From Atherix ibis (taxonomy: Eukaryota > Arthropoda > Insecta > Diptera > Athericidae): DNA of 64,000 nt. Every line of letters starts with the position of its first letter. Positions within the stretch are counted from its first letter, which is position 1. Of this stretch, positions 12,691-25,639 are shown one piece after another. The notes under the pieces were generated by a model that saw only the letters and a list, made by a program, of their open reading frames with translations, did no database searches and had not been told where the DNA came from. The stretch spans positions 51,101,920 through 51,165,919 of the forward strand of contig OY282606.1 in NCBI GenBank assembly GCA_958298945.1, read 5' to 3'. The position numbers were made by a program, and so were the translations under genes.

Positions 12691-13069
12691 TTAAAGCAAT
12701 AATACCACTGAAAAAAATTAATTTAGAGGCATAGAAAATTTATTTTCTTATAAAAAAATTATATACTTCTGAAAATATTACGAAAAATGACTAAAAAGTG
12801 CTTTATAAGTAATAATCTGACATGACCCGTAATTGTTCATTGTATTTTTTGATCTTAAGACATATAAGTATGAACGTCTTCGTTTGCAATTTGAGGTTTT
12901 TTTTGGCAAAACTTTTGAGATACCGTTTAAAAAAGAATAACTGTTTTCGTTTATAAAATTTAAAAACCACTTTCAAAATAAAAATATAAAATTACAAAGC
13001 TCCGAAATTAGAAAACCCTCAAAAAAGAAAACATTAATATTTAGAAAATATCCAAGTTAACTCTAGCTA
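12691..13069. other. AT-rich intron, nothing recognised
   Basis: Homopolymer-rich A/T sequence leading to the poly(A) end of Jockey copy L2. Confidence 0.6.
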
Positions 13070-14270
13070 ATATTTTTTATTTTTTTATTTTATTTGCAAC
13101 TACAATTTTATTGTAAGAAGCAGATTTTTATAACATTTTAATTTACAATCTTGTGCCATCATGAAGTGAGAGTAAACACCCATCGGCATTTCTCCTATTA
13201 ACGGAAGTTAGATTCCTCTAGAAAATCTCTAGGACATTGTCTGTTAAGTCTCCGATGAGTGTTTCCGGGGAGGGCAGTACATCCTATATGATGATAGGAT
13301 AAAAGGGAGTGAAATTCTATAGGATAAACGGTAGTGATGGGTAAAGTCCCAAATAACGCACTTTATCATATTGTGGAATCATGTTGCTATTATGGTATAA
13401 AGAGGTAGGCTGTCCTTGACAAAGTGTGCAAGTACTGTGAGCACTCTTCTGTTCATTTACCCTCATTCACTATCTCTTAAACCAAGATTGAAGGTTATGT
13501 ATATGGGATTGTTAATTGTTGGAAACTATGTCAGGATTTGTATTCTGATAAGGATCAGATGGGATGTCATGGATATAAATATTATATAAAATGGGACCAA
13601 CGATACTGCCTTATGGGACTCCGGCTAGAATAAGATATATTTTCGAGGATTCTGAGTTAATTGGAACTTGAAAATGTCGTTGGGAGAGATATGAATTTAT
13701 GATAAGGTTTTGAGATTCCAGAGGAGTCCAGAATGCGACACACGATCAAAAGCTTGGGAGATATCTAAAAATACTCCTGGGCAATACTCTTTCCTCTCAA
13801 GAGAGGATGCAATATGATCAACAATGCGATGGCATTACTGAATAGTGAAGTGTTCAGATCGGAAGCCAAATTGGTGATCAGGAATAATTTTTTCATTAAC
13901 TAGGATTGAGTAGAGTCGTTTTAATAGGAGTTTTTCAAATATCTTACCAAGAATTCGTAAGAGGCTAATAGGTCTATAGTAGGAAGGATAATAAATAGAT
14001 TTTTTTCGCTTAGGAATAATTTTAATGACAGTAAATTTCCAGAGTAATAAAAAAATTGGATACCATTAAAAATGTATTTAATAAAAACTAAAGCTTTTTG
14101 GGAAATTAACTTCATAACAGGAGCTGTTATTAGATCATAACCAGGAGCTTTTTTATTGGGAAGGCGCAGAATAGTCGATTTAATTTCGGAGGGCTCAAAA
14201 TTTTTGGAAGAAATACTTATAGGGACTGGAAACATTAGTTCTTTGACGATTTAGTTAGTATGAGTGTAAA
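13070..14270 (-). mobile_element. Jockey-clade LINE fragment L2
   Basis: On the minus strand the 3' end (about 13070..13155) matches the 3' end of L4: TGCAAC, TTTATTGTAA and TTTAATTTACAATCTTGT are shared in order, next to a T-rich run that is the old poly(A) tail. 13345..13540 matches the thumb region of L4 (GGTAAAGTCCCAAATAA..., CACTCTTCTGTTCATTTA). The YADD box is deleted near 13545. 13170..13335 differs from L4 and may be a later insertion or another 3' variant. The upstream end is truncated in the fingers domain. Confidence 0.85.
13921..14235 (-). pseudogene. Jockey reverse transcriptase remnant (fingers domain)
   Basis: The frame reads FEPSEIKSTILRLPNKKAPGYDLITAPVMK, the conserved start of the reverse transcriptase fingers in Jockey-type LINEs, where KKAPGYD and the following LIT are hallmark residues. 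It then goes out of frame. Downstream text in other frames continues with the primer-grip and QG..LGP blocks. It is a 5'-truncated, inactive copy. Confidence 0.85.
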
Positions 14271-14659
14271 TATTAAAGTAAGAATAACGTATTCTGCTCT
14301 GTAGATATAAGAAGTAACTAAAAATCCAGGAAATTACGACTGACAAGTCTAATTAGCCCAATATAATAACAAAAATATTTCTAAATACGATCTAAAAGAG
14401 AATCCTTTTAGTGTTCAAAGTTCATGTGACCAAATTTAAACATCTACAGAGAAAATTATCGATTTATCATATTGCCGAAGTACAGAACTCACTGATATTA
14501 TATAAGCTTATTTGTATGACAGAAAATTCGATGACGTAGGGAATAACTGAATATGTTCACATTAAAGTCGATTGAATACTCAACAATGAGTGCTTAAGTT
14601 GGACCTCCTTTCTCGGATTAAAATTCGATATAGACGAAAAGGCCTATAAAAAAAAAGAA
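14271..14659. other. Intron, nothing recognised
   Basis: Mixed sequence between Jockey copy L2 and the next island; may include a worn 5' end of L2 that I cannot resolve. Confidence 0.5.
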
Positions 14660-16200
14660 GAAAAATATTGTAGTTCCCTTAGTCACATTTGAATTTTATC
14701 AGTGCCAACCGGACAAATAATAATCGAAACGGATTCGTTGTGATTTCCATATTGAAATGAGGCATAGAGAAGGAAAGAAGAATTATGGAGACATCCTTTT
14801 GTTTTTATTGGTTGGTCTCATATATGACCAGCAGCGACTAAAACCAAACGTACTCTGCTACTAACACGAGCATACGCAAGGTTACTCTATCGTAAGTTGT
14901 GTCAGTTTAAGGCATACCAACAGATTTAAAACTGAATTTTCCAAGAAGGGGCAACATGCGGGGGAGGTACTGCGAGAGCTGAGGTGATTTTGTGCATATG
15001 GTATGACGGTAGTTGGCGGTATTTCTGGTATACTATCCTATCAAAGGTTGGTGTGGTACTATGCCTCTGCACAGGGTAATCACAAAAGGCGATGGTAATC
15101 TATGTGCGAAATAAACAAAAGCGGACATAATTATCGAGTTATCGCGCGCCATACCATATTTATGATCCTTTATGTTATATTTTGTATTGGACGCAATGCT
15201 ATAGCTGTACACGTGTACACAGTCGATTGCTGAAAATGGGAAAATTGCTACACGAATCGAAATGCTGCTGTACAAATGGAGCCAGCCAGTTCAAGGGTAA
15301 AAAGCTCCCCTTTGTAGGAGTACTAATTTTGACCGAGAGTTTTGAATTATTATACATTCTCTGTGTCTATTATGAATATCGATGCCAGAGCGGACCATAT
15401 TAACACATTGTATAAGCGAATGGCAATATGGCAGAAGAGAAGTCACCACGAGTCTGATGCGATTGTAAATACGTAATGGATTGGGTTGGAGAAGGTTGGA
15501 CCATATCTGAATATTTCCTTATCCTTTCGCTCATAAACAATATGTACACACAAGTGCATAATAAATATTCACGTAAACTTTCATACACCCAATGATCTAC
15601 GATTGCTCGTAGAGGATTTTCGTTCAAATCAGTTTTTGGTTCGATACACTATTCGGTTTTGAGTTTGTCATATTTATGGAATGCATTGGCTTCAATGACT
15701 ACAAAACAAAAGGACATATGATAATGTTTACAGGAAAAAAAAATCCCCCTGCTTTGATTTAAATTTTTTCCCATTTTCCAACTATTATATTTTTGCTCAT
15801 ATTTCTCAATTCTGCCATAACAGGCCAACTACGAGCAAAATAACTAGAAATGGTAAACAACGAAGCAATCAAAACAGGCACACTTTTTAACTAACTAGCT
15901 GACTAACTACTAACTATCTAGCTAACTAGGCATTCCGATCCATCCAGACGCAATCATGGTAAAGCTGTGCAGTGAGTAACAATCAGCAATTTTGAGATAT
16001 GAAAGCCCCACCGGGGATAATAGACATTGCGGTGCGTAAAGAATAAATGGCGAACGTTGCGTTATTTATTTAATTCCGAAACTTTCGCAATTAGCTAGTT
16101 GACTATGTGTGTGTGGCGACTGGTGTATCCAGTTTATGTCAAACAGATTCTCTAAATGATCCCTTGGATCATTGCCATAGAACTGAATAATAACGAGTAT
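14660..16200. promoter_or_regulatory. Long less AT-rich block, candidate regulatory region
   Basis: About 1.5 kb without transposon marks. Frames of 73 to 80 residues on both strands (15033..15627) carry no domain I recognise. An imperfect CTAACTAG-like simple repeat lies at about 15886..15929. By analogy with Drosophila, abx/bx-type enhancers would be expected somewhere in this intron. Confidence 0.27.
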
Positions 16201-16649
16201 CTTTATTACGATTCAATAAATGTTGGGGCTTCGATCTGAATTGAGACTTCATTTCAGGCAATAAATCTTATCCACTTTTTCGCTGACATACCACTTTTTT
16301 GTGCATTTATGTATTTTATTTCATTTAGCAAGAGAGACAGAAAAAAGATAGGACCGAGAGAACTGGAATTTTATGTTGCAATTTAAATGGAACTATTAAC
16401 TCCTAGTCCAGTCTAGTACTATTACCGCATATGAATTTTAATGATTAACAAGAGATTTATAGAAAAAATTCTTTTTTCCTATCAACTATTTTGAAGTTAT
16501 TGCAAATATTATAAAAACCTTGTTATGAGCTTATGTTTATGGAACATTACATATAATACTAAGAAAATTATTGAGAAAAAAAATGCCTGAAATAAATTAC
16601 ATTCGAAATAAATGTGGTTAAATTAAGAAATATTGAATTATCCTTAATA
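16201..16649. other. AT-rich intron, nothing recognised
   Basis: Spacer to the left end of rosa-like copy R1. Confidence 0.6.
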
Positions 16650-16756
16650 AACGGTTTTCGAATAAGAGTGATATGATATCTTTTCACACAAAAAACACAC
16701 TAATTGTTAATGAAATTCAAATGTTTTTTATTTAATGTAAAGTACAATCGATGCAA

Positions 16757-17741
16757 TTAAGTTCTGAATAAAATATCATTTAAATGGTCTTCACGACTTC
16801 TTTTGCAGGAACGAATTCGATGAACCCAATTTTCGAGCACTTTTTCCACTAAATCAAGTCGTAATAGCATGTTCAATATTGACTTCTAAAGCTTAAAGAA
16901 AGTCTGGTTTATTGCTAAAGATCAATGACTTCAAATAACCCCACAATAAATAGTCTAATGGTGTTAAATAATAACTTCTTGGAGGCCATTCAATGTCAAC
17001 ATTTCTTGAAATAATCGAATCTCTAAACTTTTCTCGCAATAATTCGGTTGTTGCACGTGCTGTGTGGCACGTAACCCCGTCTTGCTGGAACCAGATGTTG
17101 TCAAAATCAACTTCTTCCAATTTCGGCCATAAAAAGTTGGTTATCATCGATCTATACCGCTCTCCATTAACAGTAACGGTGTTACCAGCTTAATTTCGAA
17201 AGAAGTACGGACCGATGATTCCACCCCAGACCAAAAACTACACCAAACGTCAATTTAGGTGAATGTAATGGGTGTTCATGAATAATTTGTAGATTTTCTG
17301 TGCACCAGAATCGACAGTTTTGTTTATTTACCGCACCACTCAGATGAAAGTGAGCCTCATCGGAGAAGATGATTTTCTTAAAAAAATCGTTATCATTTTC
17401 AAGTTGTTCCAAGACAAAATCAGCAAATTCACGACGTTTACGGTGGTCCAAATTACGGTTTTCAGCAACACTTGCTGAACGGCAGCGATAAGATCGACAA
17501 ATTACGGTCTTCAGCAACACTTGCCTGAACGGCAGCAATATTTTCATTACTTCGAGCGATTCTTTGTAAAAAAAAATGTACGCTCAAAATTTTTAACAAT
17601 TCGACGAATAGCGAGCACAGTTGGACGATTATTACGACCATAAAATGGCAAAAGCGCACGAAAAGTTGCAATTGGAGAACGATTATTTTGATAATAAAAT
17701 TGAATAATTTATAAACGTTGTTCTTCCATATATCTCTCCAT
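16757..17741 (-). pseudogene. DD41D mariner transposase pseudogene (R1)
   Basis: The start Met is kept (MERYMEEQRL), followed by a stop at codon 11. The N-terminal DNA-binding part reads FYYQNNRSPIATFRALLPFYGRNNRPT. Then come DHRKRREFADFVLEQLENDNDFFKKIIFSDEAHFHL (first Asp), FQQDGVTCHTARATTELL (second Asp) and YYLTPLDYLLWGYLKS (third Asp). Spacing of the last two is 41 residues, the mark of the rosa/DD41D group first described in tephritid flies. The end RSCKRSREDHLNDILFRT is intact. A duplication between the N-terminal and catalytic parts and frameshifts near 17180..17300 inactivate it. Confidence 0.9.
17455..17545 (-). repeat. Tandem duplication inside R1 transposase
   Basis: AAATTACGGTTTTCAGCAAC and AAATTACGGTCTTCAGCAAC follow each other about 60 bp apart, each followed by ACTTGC(C)TGAACGGCAGC. 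The segment encodes the VAENRNL stretch of the transposase. R2 has one copy. Confidence 0.85.
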
Positions 17742-17854
17742 GATGAAATGGTTAACATTACTGAATACATTGGAAAAAAGGACAGATCATGACATATTAA
17801 AAATGGCCGAAACGTCACTTAGAAATCATATTACTCTTATTGGAAAAGTCTTTA

Positions 17855-19872
17855 TAATGACTTCTGGAGAGAAGAGAAAGGGGAGAAGAGAAAGAGAAAA
17901 AGGTGGTTTATTCTATTTTAGATGGTAAAACGCTATTCCCAATAGGAACAAAGTCAATCTCAACAAGTTAAGAAATCAGATCAATTCGCTGATCTCTAAT
18001 AATTATTAAAAGTTGTTCAAGTTGTTATTGTGAATTTATTACCAACCATTGAAAACAATTGCCACTCATTTAATAGCTGGAAATAATTTTCAGTTAACAA
18101 TTTGTGTAAATGCCTGCCGTTCGTATAAAAAGTGGAATGATTCCATTTTCCAATTTAATATTTATTCCGTGTACGGATTACTTGACTCCGGTTTACTTAA
18201 AAGCTAAAAGAATGTCAATTAAAGAATGATTTAAAAGAAAACAACAACAACAACAAAATATCAAATCTGCTTCGTTTTACTATATTCCGATTTCCATTTG
18301 TTCCATTCCATTATCACTAGTTTCATTTGTCTCGTGTTACTTTGTAATATGTCCGCCATTATTTACAATTTTCTTATATAATTAAAACGTGATATATTTT
18401 CTATTAACATTATTTCATTTTAATTTATTTCAATTAAATTCTGTTCGATTTGATTTGAATTTCTTTTCTTTATTTTTTTTTTGGATAATTTATTGATGAG
18501 TTTTAAATTGAGTAAAAATAATAGGAAAATGGCGGAAAAACTAAAGTATTTACAACTGAAAGGAGTATAGTTGGATTGGAAATAATTGTGAAATAATTAC
18601 TCCATTTATGGTATTGTAGCTGTTAAATTAAAAGTATTTATAGTCTCCTTTTTCTACTGAAACGAGAATTTTTGATAATAAAATTAAATGACATTCTTGA
18701 ATATTGCCCAGAAGATTTTACAATGACAAGAAGTAATGTGACAACAATATAAAAACAAAATGGCTACCTACCTGATATGGTCCTGTATACACTGACAAGT
18801 TGAATATTATTATAATTAACTGACTAACTGATTAACTGATATACTGATGGATTCGAATTGGTTTTATGAACAAGCATAATGGAAATTCTTCATTTTATTT
18901 TATTTTATATTTTTCAAAAGTTTTTCTTACAAAAAAAAAATCAACTACTTTTGCTAAGACAAAATTCTTTTTCATTATAACTTGTATAATTTCTTTTGCT
19001 AATAACTTAAAACCTGTTGCGTATTGAATATAGAAAATCTAGGAAATGTTGAGTTTTCACTAAAAACTTGTCAAGTTAAAAAGTTCAGACAGAAAAAATT
19101 CGAACCTAAACTTTGCCTGTGTGATTAGTTTTGTGCAGATGCTGGCAAGTCCTTTCGTTTATATATTATTAAAGCTGATCAATGAAAAAAAGTACCTGCA
19201 CTATTCCAACAATATTCAATGAATTATTCAACAACCATCAACCGGATTGGTTTATTCATTGAAGATGGTATCTGAATTTGATAGAAAAACTTGCAATATT
19301 AGTGAATATCAATTTGTGGTGATGTACAATGGAAGGAGTTGTACAATTCCATGTTAAGCATTTGAAGCTTATTCGCTTTGATCAAAAAATGGAAAAATAC
19401 AAAAAAAAGCCCATGAAACCAGAAAGAAATTACAGCAAACTAAAACTATAGTAAACCATCCGATCTATACCAAAAACCAGTTGCAATTCTTTCTCGAAAT
19501 GGTCATATTCACATTAAGAAATATAATAAAAAATTCACAATTCCTCTAGACTCGATTATTTACTGTAACTTACTTGAATTTTATTAATATTTATCATATT
19601 TTCTTGTTTATTTGGAATAAAAATTCAGTTATTTATATAAGGACTTATAGGTCTGCTCCTATACCCCATCTCCCGTAACATTGATCAGATATAAATAGAA
19701 GAAACCATAGAAAAAATTCTGCTTATTCAAAGATATTTAATTAATTCACAATTTACCTTATTGGAAATTGTGAAAATATCTTCGTGGTATATTTTTATAA
19801 GGAAACATTTTTAAAACAAGCTACAAATAAATGTTTCTATTTTAAATTTTTTCCTGGAGCTTCTAGTTCGTA
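17855..19872. other. AT-rich intron, nothing recognised
   Basis: Contains (ACA)n near 18240..18258 and a short CTAACTGATTAACTGAT repeat near 18822..18840. A 62-residue frame at 17740..17928 is partly rosa-element end and not a gene. Confidence 0.6.
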
Positions 19873-20590
19873 TAATATAAGCTTAAATCCGCTGTTTAGT
19901 CAAGGATGGCGTGGGTGAGCGTATTATGGGTACACCATACTTTTTTTTATGAGTTTTACAACATTAATCAGTACGCATTGTTAGCAATTTCGTACAACAA
20001 TATACATTTTTCCTTTGGTAATCACGTCTAGGTTTGTGCCAGCAAAAGAGCATATGCGGGAAGCTCTGCTTTTCTGCTTCAATTTGAAGAAATCGAATGC
20101 CGAATCGCACCGAAGGCTTATGGAGGCCTATGGTAATAGTACTTCATTGGAAACAATGTGCCGAGATTGGTTTCGTCGGTTCAAAGAGGGAAATTTTGAT
20201 TTGTGGGACAAGAAGCGTGAAAATCGGCCTAGGAAGGTTGAGGACCATCACTTGCAGGCTCTTTTTGATGAAGACGATACCCAATCACAAAAAAATGCTC
20301 ATTTCACCAGACCTGGCTCCTTCCGACTACCACCTGTTTTCATCGATGGGCCACGCGCTCGCCGAGCAGCACTTCGATTCTTACGAAGACGTCCGAAAAT
20401 GGCTTAATGAGTGGTTTACCTCGAAAGAGAAGGAATTTTTTTGGTGTGTATCCACAAATTGCCCGAAAAATGGGAAAAATATGTAGCTAGCAAGAACAGG
20501 TACTTTGAATAAATTTGTTTTTGCTTTCTATTAAAAAAAAATTGGTTTTTTTTTGACCAACAAAACAGCGGATTTAAGCTTATACACCTG
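19873..20590 (+). mobile_element. Mauritiana (Mos1-like) mariner copy C1, internally deleted
   Basis: Ends are inverted copies of GTATAAGCTTAAATCCGCTG; the right end read outward (CAGGTGTATAAGCTT) resembles the Mos1 terminal repeat start. The element keeps the N-terminal and C-terminal parts of the transposase but lost the middle, leaving about 720 bp instead of about 1.3 kb. Confidence 0.9.
20024..20512 (+). pseudogene. Mos1-like mariner transposase, deletion derivative (C1)
   Basis: The ancestral start is mutated to ACG (TSRFVPAKEHMREALLFCF). The N-terminal DNA-binding domain follows (NLKKSNAESHRRLMEAYG, CRDWFRRFKEGNFDLWDKK, LQALFDEDDTQSQK). The frame then joins directly to the third-Asp region (SPDLAPSDYHLFSSMGHALA in another frame) and the C-terminus (YVASKNRYFE). 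The region holding the first and second catalytic Asp is deleted, so it cannot transpose itself. Confidence 0.92.
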
Positions 20591-21250
20591 TTATTGAATT
20601 AATGAAAATTCTCCAAGTTAAATGGGAGGTCAATAATACTCTCCATTTCTCTAGGAAGTCTAGGATTCTTGCACTTCGTATTTCAAAAGCATTTGGCAGA
20701 GTTTGGCATCAGGTTCTTTTGGCGAAAATGTGTGCATATGATACCAATGATTGCCTGCTCAAATAGTTTTAAGCTACCTTTCGCACCGTTCAATACAAGT
20801 TCAAGTGTGCATTGCACCAAATAAAAGCTGATGTTCCAAAGGATTCTGTTCTCTTTCACAGATGAGAGTATTCTCAGTTTTTTATACTTGTTTCCTAATT
20901 TATTTCATTAATGTTTGGCCATGGCGTATATTAAACTCATTCAATTCCGACAATATATTATTATTGGGCTCGAAGAATAGAGGGGATTTAATACTTTTCA
21001 AACACAGAGCCATCTCTTGTGTCTAAATCGAAACCGAAATATCCAGTCATTATCCATGAATAATGAAACCGAAAAAGTTTCCATTCTTGGTATGACATCC
21101 TTCATCTCCCCAAGCTGGAATACAATTCCCATCCATATGACCGGATTTTTTTTTTACCATCCAAACCGAATTTGAAAAGCTCTGCTTCACTTAGTTTTCC
21201 TAATCATTACGATCAGCAGCTATTTACCATCAACAGTAACATCTGTCTTA
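20591..21250. other. Intron, nothing recognised
   Basis: Mixed sequence, no gene or repeat identified; 20620..20830 is less A/T-biased but shows no motif I can name. Confidence 0.55.
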
Positions 21251-22010
21251 TTGGGTTGTTCGGAAAGTAATTTCGTTTTTTTTTTATTAAAGACGATTTT
21301 CTTATAGTGAATTAATATTTTATTCATGACTCCACGCTCATAAAATTTTTGATCTCTGCTGGCAAAAAACTGATCCAAGTAATTTTTGACCTCCTCATTT
21401 GAATTAAACGTTTTACCATCTAAACAATTTTTTTAGAGACCGGAACAAATGATAATTAGAAGGTGCTAGGTCTGGAGAGTATGGTGGGTGTGGCAGTATA
21501 TCCCATCCAAGCTCTTAAAGCGTTTTTGCTTTAAGTGAATCATTTAATTTGCCCAACTGATGATAGTACACTTCAGAATTGATCACTTGTGTTGCTCTGT
21601 AGAAGCTCAAAATAAACGATTCCTTTGAAATCCCACCAAACAGATAGCATAACATTTTTTTTGGATGAATATCGGCTTTCGAAGTGCTTTGAGCCGGTTC
21701 ATCTTTTCTACTCCAGGGTCTTTTGTGCTTAACATTGTTGTAGACAACCCATTTCTCGTCCCTAATGATGATACGCTTCAAAAATGGATTATTTTCTTGG
21801 CGTTTGAGAAGCAAATCACAAAAAGTTAATGCGACGGCACAAATTTTTATCCGTTAGAAGGTGAGAAACCCATATGTCGAGCTTTGAGATAAAATGTTCG
21901 ATAAATTTAATCTCTCATGGATCTCACAAGTTGTTATTCGCCAGTTTTCATCAATTAATGCCTTTATTGTGGCTTCATCAGCAAACGAAACTACTTTCCG
22001 AACAACCCAC
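21251..22010 (-). mobile_element. Mellifera/cecropia-type mariner copy, internally deleted
   Basis: Inverted ends TTGGGTTGTTCGGAAAGTAA (left) and its counterpart GTGGGTTGTTCGGAAAGTAG (right, reverse complement), with TA on both sides (21249..21250 and 22011..22012). About 760 bp, with a damaged minus-strand transposase. Confidence 0.93.
21330..21985 (-). pseudogene. mariner transposase pseudogene (mellifera/cecropia type)
   Basis: Reads in order: DEATIKALIDENWRITTCEI (end of the N-terminal domain), LLKRQENNPFLKRIIIRDEKWVVYNN (first Asp in RDEKW), DEPAQSTSKADIHPKKML, INSEVYYHQLGKLNDSLKAK. After a stop it continues ELGWDILPHPPYSPDLAPSNYHLFRSL. The second-Asp block is deleted between SLKAK and ELGW, and the third Asp is Asn (APSN). 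Frameshifts follow. All three changes rule out activity. Confidence 0.9.
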
Positions 22011-25000
22011 TATATTCATAGTTAATATATTGTATATAAAAAAAATATTGGGTAAATGATATTTTTTCAAAAGAACGAAATAAGCGGACTAAATAAAATT
22101 AGGGTATTTTTATTCACAGCGCAAAAAAACACATTTTTTTTTAATTCTGACACTGATCGTATCAAAAGACATTTTTTCGCCATTTAAATCGACACTAAAA
22201 ATATGACACGATAACTGCCCTTTATGAGACATAATTAGGCGACAGATATAAGCTAAATCAAAATTTAAAAAACTATTAATTTTTATTTTAACTCCATTGG
22301 AAAAATTAGATAAAGAAATTATCCCAAAAGAGTAAATTTTTTCAAGGATATTTGACTTTCTCTAGAGGATCATATTCTAAAGCGATCAATCTGGTTAATT
22401 TTTGCACACGAAATTACAAACTTTTTCAAATAACATTTTTGTATTTTTGTAAGAAATTATTTTTTTTTTTTCAATTTAAAACTTTTGCATTTTCTTGTCC
22501 GCCATTGAGAATTTATCCTATTTACAATTTCTTCTTTATTAATTTGTAATTGATATATTATCTAATTCTCGATATTGTTAGACATTTTGAAATATTTTGA
22601 TTCGAAAAAGCCTATAAATTAAATTCACAATTTGTATATATTAAAAATTCACAATCCAAATGCAAAATTTTTCATTTTTTCTATTTTGAACTTTTAATTT
22701 TTCTAACTCACAAAAATAGTATTTTTCTTTTCGTAGTTTCGGCCCTTCTAGATGGAAACCTCATACTTTTGCCCCTTTCAAACTTTTATCCTTTAATAAA
22801 TTTTTGATTGTTATATAAATTCACAAATGTCCATTTTTAAATTCACATTATTCACATTTTTTTTAGGTTCATATTTACTGCTAATTTTTATTGTAGGTCA
22901 CAATTAAAATGTAAGCTTTTTAATTTTTTGAATAAAAAATTTCCATTTTGTTTTTTGTTTTTTGGATACCATTTTTGATTTTTGAATTTTATAATACAAT
23001 ATTGGAATTTTTAGACAAGCAAAATATTCCCGTCTTTTTAAATTAAATCAAACCCTTTTCGAAATTCCCAAATTTTTTTTTTAAAACAAAATTTCCATAC
23101 AGAAAATTAACTTCAGAATTCACAATAATTTTCCCATAATTAAATTTTTAAAAATATTTTTAGATAATTAAAAATCAAAAAGAATAAAAAATTTACTTAA
23201 TATTTATTTTCATCTAATTGGTATTATGACAATTTTCTGAGATGTTTTCTTATAAAATTTAAACGAACACACTAAATTTGATTCAAAAAATGAATATTAT
23301 TTTGCCTAAGCAATTTCTTTATTCTTTTCTCATTTTTTTCTTAGAAAGAATTTTTAGACTGTTTTATTTAATTTTACCGAAAACAAGAAAAATTTACCTG
23401 ACTAAAGAAACACCATCAAATATTTGAAAATTTTCTCAAAAACAAACTTTCTCCAAAAAATATTTTATGGTCACAACTTTCACAAGGAATTCCTTTTTTT
23501 ATGATAGAAGAAAATACTTCTTACATTTAGCAACCCTTAAACTTTCTTTTTTATGATCCTTTAAAACCAAAATTGCCTTTTTTTTTTGGTATTTCACATT
23601 TTTTCTATTTAAACAATTTTACAATAATTTTTGCATTGAAAAATTTTGCAATTATTTTGTATGTGCAGAAAATTTTCTTTTATGATTTTACGATCGTCGT
23701 CAACTTTCATTTTTATGATTTATTGCCGGTACATTTTTTCCGACGTTTATTGTACACATGTTGGACACTTTTTTTTGGTAATGGAAGGTAAGAGAAATTT
23801 TTCGACAAAAATATTTTCTTTTTAAAAAATATCACCGGAAACAGAATTCTAATAGAAAAAAGACAAAATAATTTTTTTGTTCGTTTGTTTTTGTTTTATT
23901 ATTTTATTTTTTAAAGAAAAAATACTTTTTGAATTTTTGACATTTTTCAATTTTCGATATTTTAGAAAATATTCACCTCTTAGGGTTTTCTTTACAATTT
24001 ATTTGTTAGTTTTTAATAAAAAAAAATTATAGAAATTTAAAAATTTATTATTTTTTATAAATATTTACAAAAATCTCATTAAAAATTATAAAAAAATTCA
24101 ATAAATTTCACTTTTTCTTTTCGGAAATTTCTTAAAAATAATATCGAAAAACTACCAATCCGAGGAGAAATTCTATTCGAACTAAATTCAAAAATTCTCC
24201 TAACATCAAAAAGGAGCTGAAATTCACTTTTTTTTTTAGTCCACATTTTCTAATTTTTTGTTCGTCTCTCTCTCTTTAAAGGTAACGCTTACCACCTATT
24301 TATACCCTAAATAAAGGTGTAAATATTGTAGTTGAATTTTGGCATCTAAATTATAGACCATACAGTCTATAGACCATACACAAAAAGTGGGTTTCCGTTT
24401 TCTTTCTTGCATCTGCAGTCAGCCAGGAGCAGTTCCTTACCAAATTGGATTTACAGACGTAAAACGTATAATTTAAAAAGGTTTTTATTTCTACTATTTT
24501 TCTTTCAAATCCAGGGGAGAGATAAAAAAAACATTTAATATTAAAAAAAAAGGTTATTAAAAAAGGGAACGATTATTGCAGAAATTTACATACACAAAAA
24601 TTTTTATCGAATATTTTCTAATAATTTCAATGGAATATTTATTTGAGAGTAAAATAATTTCTCTTCAATAAAATAACAAGAGAGCTTACATAAGAATTAG
24701 CCTGAATTTTCTACTCAACGCAAAGTATTACAGAGCACACAAGAGAATATTATCGCTAATAACTCAATTTGGCTCAAATTGAAAGGTGTTCATTATGGAC
24801 TATAGAAAATTTGTTTCTCTTTCCTTCTCAATTGTTTTTTTTTTTGGAGTTGTCTCGTTTATTTGTTAGCCCATTGAAACTGCCCGCCCTGTTATTGTTT
24901 TTGTTCTATTTCTCGTTCCATCTACGAGTGGAATTTGATTTTTCATTTCATTCTATCTCATTAAGAATAGATATTATTTTGATTTATTTACTTTTTTTGT

Positions 25001-25241
25001 CAAATATTTTGTATTCTCTCCAAAAAAAAAAAAATTTCTTTTCGGATGAAACGAAAGACTCGCTTTTCTTTTACTCAAAATCGAAGATAGAAATTAAGAA
25101 ATTTAAAGAATTTTTTAAAATAATTTTTTTTTTTAAAACTTTTGTGGAAAAAAAAACAGAAATAGTTTAAGATAAAAAAGAGATAAAGTCTTGATTATTA
25201 TTTAACCGTTAAACATATTCAATATCACAAAAATGTGGAGA

Positions 25242-25257
25242 GGGGGGGGGGGGGGGG
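25242..25257 (+). repeat. Homopolymer run of 16 G
   Basis: Sixteen consecutive G on the plus strand, so C16 in the Ubx transcript. Rare in such A/T-rich surroundings and prone to length change. Confidence 0.9.
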
Positions 25258-25639
25258 TGAAATATTTTCATGTTAATTTTTAGATTAAGAGAAGAATTTT
25301 TACACTACTTACTTTTCTTCAAATATTTTCTACGTTTTCTATCGGTATCGAGTTTGTCCAAAATTATTTAAATATTTTTTTTTTTTTTGGTTTCTTTTTC
25401 AATTGTCTTTGTAAATTTTTCTTACTAAATTCTAAATTCCGTCATTCTTTGAATAATAAGAAATTTTTGTACGTGAAATCATGAGAATTTCTAAGAATTT
25501 TTTTTTTTATAAAAACAAAATTATTGTTTTTTTTTCTGGCTAGTTTTTATTTTTTTTTTCTTGCGTTTTGTTTCTTCACAATTTTTCATTTGTTTTTGTA
25601 CTATTTTTTTTTATTAATTTTTTTTTTGACTACTTATTT

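Larger units (their letters stand above)
16650..17852 (-). mobile_element. Rosa-like DD41D mariner copy R1
   Basis: Terminal inverted repeats: left GGTTTTCGAATAAGAGTGAT, right (reverse complement) CTTTTCCAATAAGAGTAAT; TA on both sides (16648..16649, 17853..17854). It encodes a minus-strand transposase related to R2. A tandem duplication of about 60 bp lies at 17455..17545 (TTCAGCAACACTTGC twice). Full length but inactivated. Boundaries are good to a few bases. Confidence 0.92.

Noticed and set aside
15033..15627. Several 73 to 80 residue frames on both strands
   Set aside because: Mutually overlapping, no motifs, no splice pairs.
24769..25170. 133-residue open frame, hydrophobic
   Set aside because: Low-complexity sequence in an AT desert; looks like chance.
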